DNA of 34,341 bases from Streptomyces adelaidensis. GTDB taxonomy: Bacteria; Actinomycetota; Actinomycetes; Streptomycetales; Streptomycetaceae. The translations under genes and the position numbers were made by a program. The notes beneath the pieces are model-generated. The model searched no databases and was not told where the DNA came from. It worked only from the letters and a program-made list of their open reading frames with translations. This document shows positions 30,598-34,341 of the stretch, in pieces. Within the stretch, counting starts at the first letter, position 1. Each line of letters opens with the position of its first letter. The DNA is taken from the NCBI RefSeq assembly GCF_016598475.1, contig NZ_JAEMUX010000085.1, forward strand, positions 1-34,341, in the 5' to 3' direction.

Positions 30598-30633
30598 GGC
30601 CCGAGCCGACGACCTGGAGGGGCCGTCGGCCGT

Positions 30634-30695
30634 GGGACCGGCCGTCAGGAGGTCCCGACGAGGTGGGCGAGGTACCGGGACCGTCAGAAGGTCCC
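30634..30695. promoter_or_regulatory. Paired GGGACC/GGTCCC inverted repeats
   Basis: Two inverted repeats, GGGACC-N11-GGTCCC at 30634-30656 and GGGACC-N7-GGTCCC at 30677-30695, have centres 41 bp apart, about four helical turns. They sit within an imperfect direct repeat (GTCAGGAGGTCCCGACGAGG and GTCAGAAGGTCCCGTCGAGG) with a 39-bp period. They lie 55 nt before the small membrane protein ATG and may be a double operator. Confidence 0.4.
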
Positions 30696-30749
30696 GTCGA
30701 GGTGCGGGGTGCCCTGGGTGGGCCGACCTTTCGACCGAGAGGCCCTGCG

Positions 30750-30902
30750 ATGTCCAGACTGCTCGCCGCCGTGCTGACCATGGCGGCCGCCGCCGCGCTC
30801 GCCGTAGGAGCCGCGCTCGGTGTCGTCGCGCTGCTCGACGCGACCCCCGACCAGCCGAACGACCCGCTCATCACCTACGAGAACGCCGACGGGGAGCGCT
30901 GA
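30750..30902 (+). CDS. Small membrane/secreted protein, DUF2613-like
   Basis: This 50-residue protein has one hydrophobic helix (LLAAVLTMAAAAALAVGAAL) from residue 4 and a short acidic polar tail (DATPDQPNDPLITYENADGE). The ATG follows GAGAGG by about 7 nt, so the longer upstream frame is not used. It resembles DUF2613 proteins, one of which (Rv0236A) lies beside aftD in Mycobacterium tuberculosis. Here it sits 3.5 kb from the AftD-like gene, on the opposite strand, across the divergent promoter of the surface cluster. It is followed after 3 nt by the PucR-type regulator gene. Confidence 0.65.
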   Translation: MSRLLAAVLTMAAAAALAVGAALGVVALLDATPDQPNDPLITYENADGER

Positions 30903-30905
30903 GAT

Positions 30906-32147
30906 GTGACCGGGCACCCGGGAACCGTCACAGTCCGCTCCGCCTGGCTCGCCGTGCCGCGCCTCCAGGTGCGCGAGTTCGCCGCGATCGCCATGGCCGA
31001 GGCCCCCGCCCTCGCCGAGGAGATCCTGCGCGAGATCCGCCGCGAGTACCCGCACCTGCCCGTCGTCCTCGACGACTCCGGCGAACCGATGGCCCTCATC
31101 GGCATCCGCCGCGCGATCGAGGTCTTCGTCCAGCACCTGGAGACCGCGGAGGGCCGCCCGCGTGTTCCTCCCGGGGTCTTCCAGGAGTTCGGCCGGGGCG
31201 AGGGCCTGCACGGCCGCAGCCTGGATTCGCTGCAGGCGATCTACCGCCTCGGCGTACGCCTCGCCTGGCGCCGCTTCGCCGCGATCGGCCAGCGCGTGGA
31301 GATCCCGCCGCCCGCGATGTACGAACTCGTCGACGCCGGCTACGAGTACCTCGACGGCCTGGTGGACCAGTCGGTGCGCGGCTACGCCGAGGCGGCCGCC
31401 CGGCAGGCGGGCGAACGGCTGCGACTGCAACGCCGACTGATGGAACTCCTGCTGGCCGAGCACCACAGGGGCGACCCGGCCGACGCGCTCACCGAACGGG
31501 CCGCCCGGATCGGCTGGACCCTCCCGGAGAAGGTCGCGGTCGGCGTCCTGTTACGCCCCGCCCGCGAGGCCATGGCCCCCGCCGTCGGCCAGGGCGTCCT
31601 GCTCGACATGGAGTACGAGCAGCCCCGCATGGTCGTCCCCGAACCGGACGCGGCCGGCCGCCCCGAACTCCTCCACCGTGCCCTGACCGGCTGGTCCGGC
31701 GCGATCGGCCCGCCCGTGCCGCTGGCCGACGCGGCGAAGTCGCTGCGCTGGGCGGAGGCCGCGGTACGGCTCATGGAGCGCCGGCTGCTCCCCGGCGGCG
31801 AGGTCCTGCACTGCACCGAACACACCGAGGCCCTGGTCCTCCTCCAGCCCGAGGAGCTGATCGACGACCTCGCCCTGCGCTGCCTCGCCCCGCTGGCCCA
31901 CTGCGGCCCCACCCACGGCCGGCGCCTCGCCGAGACCCTCCTGGCCTGGCTGGAGACCCGCGGCGGCGCCCCCGAGATCGCCACCCGCCTTGGTGTGCAC
32001 CCGCAAACCGTCCGTTACCGCCTCCGCCAGATCCGCGAGCTCTGGGGCGACGAGATCGACAACCCGGACCGCCGCTTCGAGCTCGAACTGGTCCTGCGCG
32101 CCCAACGGCTCCGAGGAGAACTGGGCGACCCGCGCGGCAGGCGCTGA
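30906..32147 (+). CDS. PucR-type helix-turn-helix transcriptional regulator
   Basis: This regulator has 413 residues. The N-terminal helical sensing part includes VQHLETAEGRP and LDSLQAIYRLGVRLAWRRF. A GGDEF-like central region follows, and the C-terminal HTH_30 domain carries LLAWLETRGGAPEIATRLGV and HPQTVRYRLRQIRELWG. PucR/CdaR-type proteins respond to small metabolites and usually act on nearby genes. The GTG start is 3 nt after the small membrane protein stop, so the two are cotranscribed. Two sets of inverted repeats upstream are plausible binding sites, making control of this operon and of the divergent DUF3068/glycan cluster possible. The ligand is unknown. Confidence 0.82.
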   Translation: MTGHPGTVTVRSAWLAVPRLQVREFAAIAMAEAPALAEEILREIRREYPHLPVVLDDSGEPMALIGIRRAIEVFVQHLETAEGRPRVPPGVFQEFGRGEGLHGRSLDSLQAIYRLGVRLAWRRFAAIGQRVEIPPPAMYELVDAGYEYLDGLVDQSVRGYAEAAARQAGERLRLQRRLMELLLAEHHRGDPADALTERAARIGWTLPEKVAVGVLLRPAREAMAPAVGQGVLLDMEYEQPRMVVPEPDAAGRPELLHRALTGWSGAIGPPVPLADAAKSLRWAEAAVRLMERRLLPGGEVLHCTEHTEALVLLQPEELIDDLALRCLAPLAHCGPTHGRRLAETLLAWLETRGGAPEIATRLGVHPQTVRYRLRQIRELWGDEIDNPDRRFELELVLRAQRLRGELGDPRGRR

Positions 32148-32303
32148 CGAGGGCTGGGCCGACCGGACCGCCGAGCGCTGATCTCGCCGCTCCGCCGGCC
32201 TCAGCCGGCTTCGGCCGGCTTCCGTCGCTGTGCGCCCCCGCCGCGTCCGGACATACGGAGCCTCCCCGGCCATTGCCCGGTCCTGGGCACTATGACTAGC
32301 CTG

Positions 32304-32340
32304 TGTTCGTTATGCCGATCGACAGTTGAAATTTCGAACA
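32304..32340. promoter_or_regulatory. Inverted repeat upstream of IclR gene
   Basis: TGTTCG (32304-32309) and CGAACA (32335-32340) form an inverted repeat across 25 nt in a locally AT-rich interval about 100 nt before the IclR start. IclR-family proteins often bind such sites in front of their own gene. A run of CACAGC hexamers (about 32359-32380) lies between it and the gene. Confidence 0.4.
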
Positions 32341-32436
32341 TAGTCGCCACAGTCATCAACACAGCCACAGCCACAGCCACAAACACCGGCCACAGCCACA
32401 CACGCAGATTCACAGACTCAAGGGAGGGGACCTGCC

Positions 32437-33210
32437 GTGGGACGCCTCGTACCTGCCGTGACCCGGGCGCTCGACATATTGGAGCTCTTCCTCGACGGGG
32501 ACGGCACACTGTCCGCCCCCGACATCGTGCGCAGACTCCAGCTGCCCCGCACCACCGTCCACGAGCTGGTCACCACGCTCTCCGCCCGGGCGTACATCGT
32601 GCCCGTGCAGGGCCAGCCGGGACGCTACCGCCTCGGTGTGCGCCCGTACCAGCTCGGCAGCCGCTACGCCGAGCAGCTGGATCTCGCCGCCGAGGGCCAG
32701 CAGGTCGCCCGGACCGTCGCCGAGACCTGCGACGAGACGGTCCATGTGGCGATCCTGGAGTACACGGACGTCATCTACATCGCCAAGGTCGACTCCACGC
32801 ACGCCGTCCGCATGGTCTCCGCCGCGGGCCGCCGCCTCCCGGCGCACTGCACCTCGGTGGGCAAGATGCTCCTCGCCTCCCTTCCCGAGGTCGAGCTGTC
32901 CGCCCGGATCCCGGACGACGCCGACCTGCTCGCCATGACGCCCAACAGCATCACCGACCCGGCCGCCCTGCGCGAGGCCCTGAACCGCATCCGTGAGCGA
33001 GGTCTCGCCGTGGAGAGCCGCGAGTCCAACCCGGACGTCTCCTGCGTCGCCGCCCCGGTCCGCGACCGCACCGGCAAGGTCGTCGCCGCGATCTCCATCT
33101 CCGTCCCGATGATCCGCTGGAGCGACGAGCGCCGCGTCGAGCTGGAGCAGCTCGCGGTCAAGGGCGCCGCGCAACTGTCCGAGCGCCTCGGCCACCGGGT
33201 CGTCGCATGA
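32437..33210 (+). CDS. IclR-family transcriptional regulator
   Basis: This 257-residue protein has an N-terminal winged helix (AVTRALDILELFLDGDGTLS and IVRRLQLPRTTVHELVTTLS, about 7-50). The IclR effector domain follows, with VHVAILEYTDVIYIAKVDST, LPAHCTSVGKMLLASLPE, SNPDVSCVAAPVRDRTGKVV and AAISISVPMIRW. The domain usually binds a small carboxylate or sugar acid. It overlaps the SMP-30/gluconolactonase gene by 4 nt, so it probably controls a sugar-acid or lactone utilisation step and itself. GGGAGGGG lies upstream of the GTG. Confidence 0.92.
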   Translation: MGRLVPAVTRALDILELFLDGDGTLSAPDIVRRLQLPRTTVHELVTTLSARAYIVPVQGQPGRYRLGVRPYQLGSRYAEQLDLAAEGQQVARTVAETCDETVHVAILEYTDVIYIAKVDSTHAVRMVSAAGRRLPAHCTSVGKMLLASLPEVELSARIPDDADLLAMTPNSITDPAALREALNRIRERGLAVESRESNPDVSCVAAPVRDRTGKVVAAISISVPMIRWSDERRVELEQLAVKGAAQLSERLGHRVVA

Positions 33211-34064
33211 GCGCCCACAGCGGTTACGAGATCGCCGTACGGGAATACGCGGCCCTCGGCGAGGGCCCCACCTGGGACGCCGACGCCCAGCGGCTGATCT
33301 GGATCGACATCCTCGGGTCGCGGGTCCACACCTACGACCCGGCCTCCGGCCGCCGCACCGTTTTCGTCACCGAGCAGCATGTCGGCGCGGCCAAGCCCCG
33401 CGCCGGCGGCGGCCTCGTCCTGAACCTCCGGGACGGTGTCGGGCTGCGGGACGCCGACGGCGGCTTCCGGTGGCTGCACCACGAGCCGGTCCCCGGCCGC
33501 CGCGCCAACGACGCCGCCGTCGCCCCCGACGGCTCCCTCTTCGCCGGCACCATGCGCTACGACGAGGCCCCGGGCGGCGGCACCCTGTCCCGCTTCACCG
33601 CCGACGGCCTCACCGAGACCGTCCTCGACGACGTCGCCGTCAGCAACGGCACCGGCTGGAGCCCCGACGGACGGCTGATGTACTACATCGACTCACCGAC
33701 CCGCCGGATCGACGTCTTCGACTACGAGAGTGGGCGACTGCCCGTCGACCGGCGCCCGTTCGTGACCATCGAGGACGGCGGCGGCTACCCCGACGGCCTC
33801 ACCGTCGACGCCGAGGGCGGTGTCTGGGTCGCCCTGTGGGAGGGCGGCGCCGTCCGCCGCTACACCCCGGCCGGCGTACTGGACCGGGTGATCGGCCTCC
33901 CCACCCCCCGCCCCACGGCCTGCGCCTTCGGCGGCACCGACCTCACCGACCTGTACATCAGCACGGCCCGCACGGGTACGGAGACACCGCATCCGCTGTC
34001 GGGTTCGCTGCTGGTGGTGCCGGGGGCGGGGAAGGGGCTGGTGCAGCCGGCGTTCGCCGGCTGA
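33207..34064 (+). CDS. SMP-30/gluconolactonase family lactonase
   Basis: This 285-residue beta-propeller enzyme probably opens sugar lactones with a divalent metal. The metal ligands line up with the family: Glu19 in GEGPTWD, Asn147 in VSNGTGWSPDG and Asp196 in YPDGLTVD. Asn101 (RRANDAAVAPDG) matches the substrate-contact asparagine. Length is normal. The ATG overlaps the IclR stop (ATGA), so the two genes form a coupled pair, and lactone or sugar-acid metabolism controlled by IclR is likely. Gluconolactone versus another lactone cannot be told from sequence. Confidence 0.9.
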   Translation: MSAHSGYEIAVREYAALGEGPTWDADAQRLIWIDILGSRVHTYDPASGRRTVFVTEQHVGAAKPRAGGGLVLNLRDGVGLRDADGGFRWLHHEPVPGRRANDAAVAPDGSLFAGTMRYDEAPGGGTLSRFTADGLTETVLDDVAVSNGTGWSPDGRLMYYIDSPTRRIDVFDYESGRLPVDRRPFVTIEDGGGYPDGLTVDAEGGVWVALWEGGAVRRYTPAGVLDRVIGLPTPRPTACAFGGTDLTDLYISTARTGTETPHPLSGSLLVVPGAGKGLVQPAFAG

Positions 34065-34174
34065 GCCGCGTCGCCGCGCTCACCGGGGTCTCGGGGTGCT
34101 CCGGCTGTGCCCGGCTCCCCCATGGCCGGTCGGTCAGATGCCCGCCGCCCTGCGCTCCGCCGTCGTGAGCGGTA

Positions 34175-34198
34175 CCCCTCGAGCCGCGGCTCGAGGGG
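34175..34198. terminator. Perfect 24-nt palindrome, probable terminator
   Basis: Bases 34175-34198 read the same on both strands (CCCCTCGAGCCG and its exact complement, no loop), about 110 nt after the lactonase stop. As RNA it would fold into a very stable GC-rich hairpin, able to end transcription from either side. The window closes 143 nt later; a minus-strand frame entering from the right edge may be the end of another gene, but it is not recognised. Confidence 0.5.
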
Positions 34199-34341
34199 GC
34201 CGAGCGCGGCGGCGAGCAGGACATCGGGGGCGAGGAGCGGCCGGCCGGCCCCAGCATCTCGGTACGTTCCAGCAGCTCGACCCGGTCGTCGGCGAGGACC
34301 GCGGCGCGGACGGTCGCGTCCGGCAGGTCCCGGCCGTCCGG

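Noticed and set aside
32359..32400. CACAGC repeats considered as a CRISPR or satellite array
   Set aside because: Units are six bases, contiguous and few, without spacers; at most a short tandem repeat.
34199..34341. A minus-strand frame entering from the right edge (VLADDRVELLERTEML)
   Set aside because: It reads like protein for about 40 codons but the frame loses character near the palindrome and the rest lies outside the window, so no gene or family can be named.

Overview
The window is high-GC chromosomal DNA from a Streptomyces-type actinomycete. The third-codon-position GC bias, GTG/TTG starts, ATGA stop-start overlaps and gene families (malonyl-CoA synthetase MatB, MreB-like Mbl, MEDS-STAS, LuxR-type ATPase regulators, an AftD-like giant glycosyltransferase, DUF3068) all fit that genus. 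All calls come from reading the sequence; no database search was run.

Region 1 (1-4.4 kb) is a compact RiPP locus: a precursor peptide, an ATP-grasp ester-forming maturase and a PIMT-like methyltransferase on the minus strand, with a divergent helix-turn-helix/TPR regulator and a small protein on the plus strand. The precursor has a Thr/Ser-rich arm, a central Asp-Gly and an acidic C-terminal arm. That layout suggests a graspetide whose loop aspartate is methylated and closed to an aspartimide, as described for fuscimiditide.

Region 2 (4.4-6.8 kb) is a mobile, conflict-type patch: a frameshifted ISL3 transposase remnant, a 5'-truncated GNAT gene, and a tail-to-tail SLATT (DUF4231) / SLOG pair that may be a nucleotide-signal sensor and membrane effector.

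Region 3 (7.0-11.1 kb) is core chromosome: an MreB-like gene with eroded nucleotide-binding motifs, then matB overlapping a fused AccD-AccA carboxyltransferase gene. MatB carries a long Gly-Thr repeat insertion. Region 4 (11.1-13.0 kb) is an AT-richer scar with fragments of DUF445, Hsp20 and an unknown gene, two hairpins, and one intact small secreted Cys-containing protein.

Region 5 (13.1-17.6 kb) holds a DcsG-like ATP-grasp enzyme, an 801-aa LuxR-family ATPase regulator, a HATPase-like remnant and a MEDS-STAS protein. Region 6 (17.9-30.4 kb) is a long minus-strand cluster with several coupled genes: DUF3068 membrane protein, family-4 glycosyltransferase, methyltransferase, 1.5-kilo-residue arabinofuranosyltransferase-like GT-C enzyme, condensation-fold acyltransferase, methyltransferase, DMT-type permease, Trm112-like protein, FkbM methyltransferase and an unknown protein. 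It probably builds and decorates a cell-surface glycan or glycolipid that is not described here.

Region 7 (30.4-34.3 kb) reads rightward: a small DUF2613-like membrane protein and PucR-type regulator behind a palindrome-rich divergent promoter region, then an IclR regulator coupled to an SMP-30/gluconolactonase gene, ending at a perfect palindrome.
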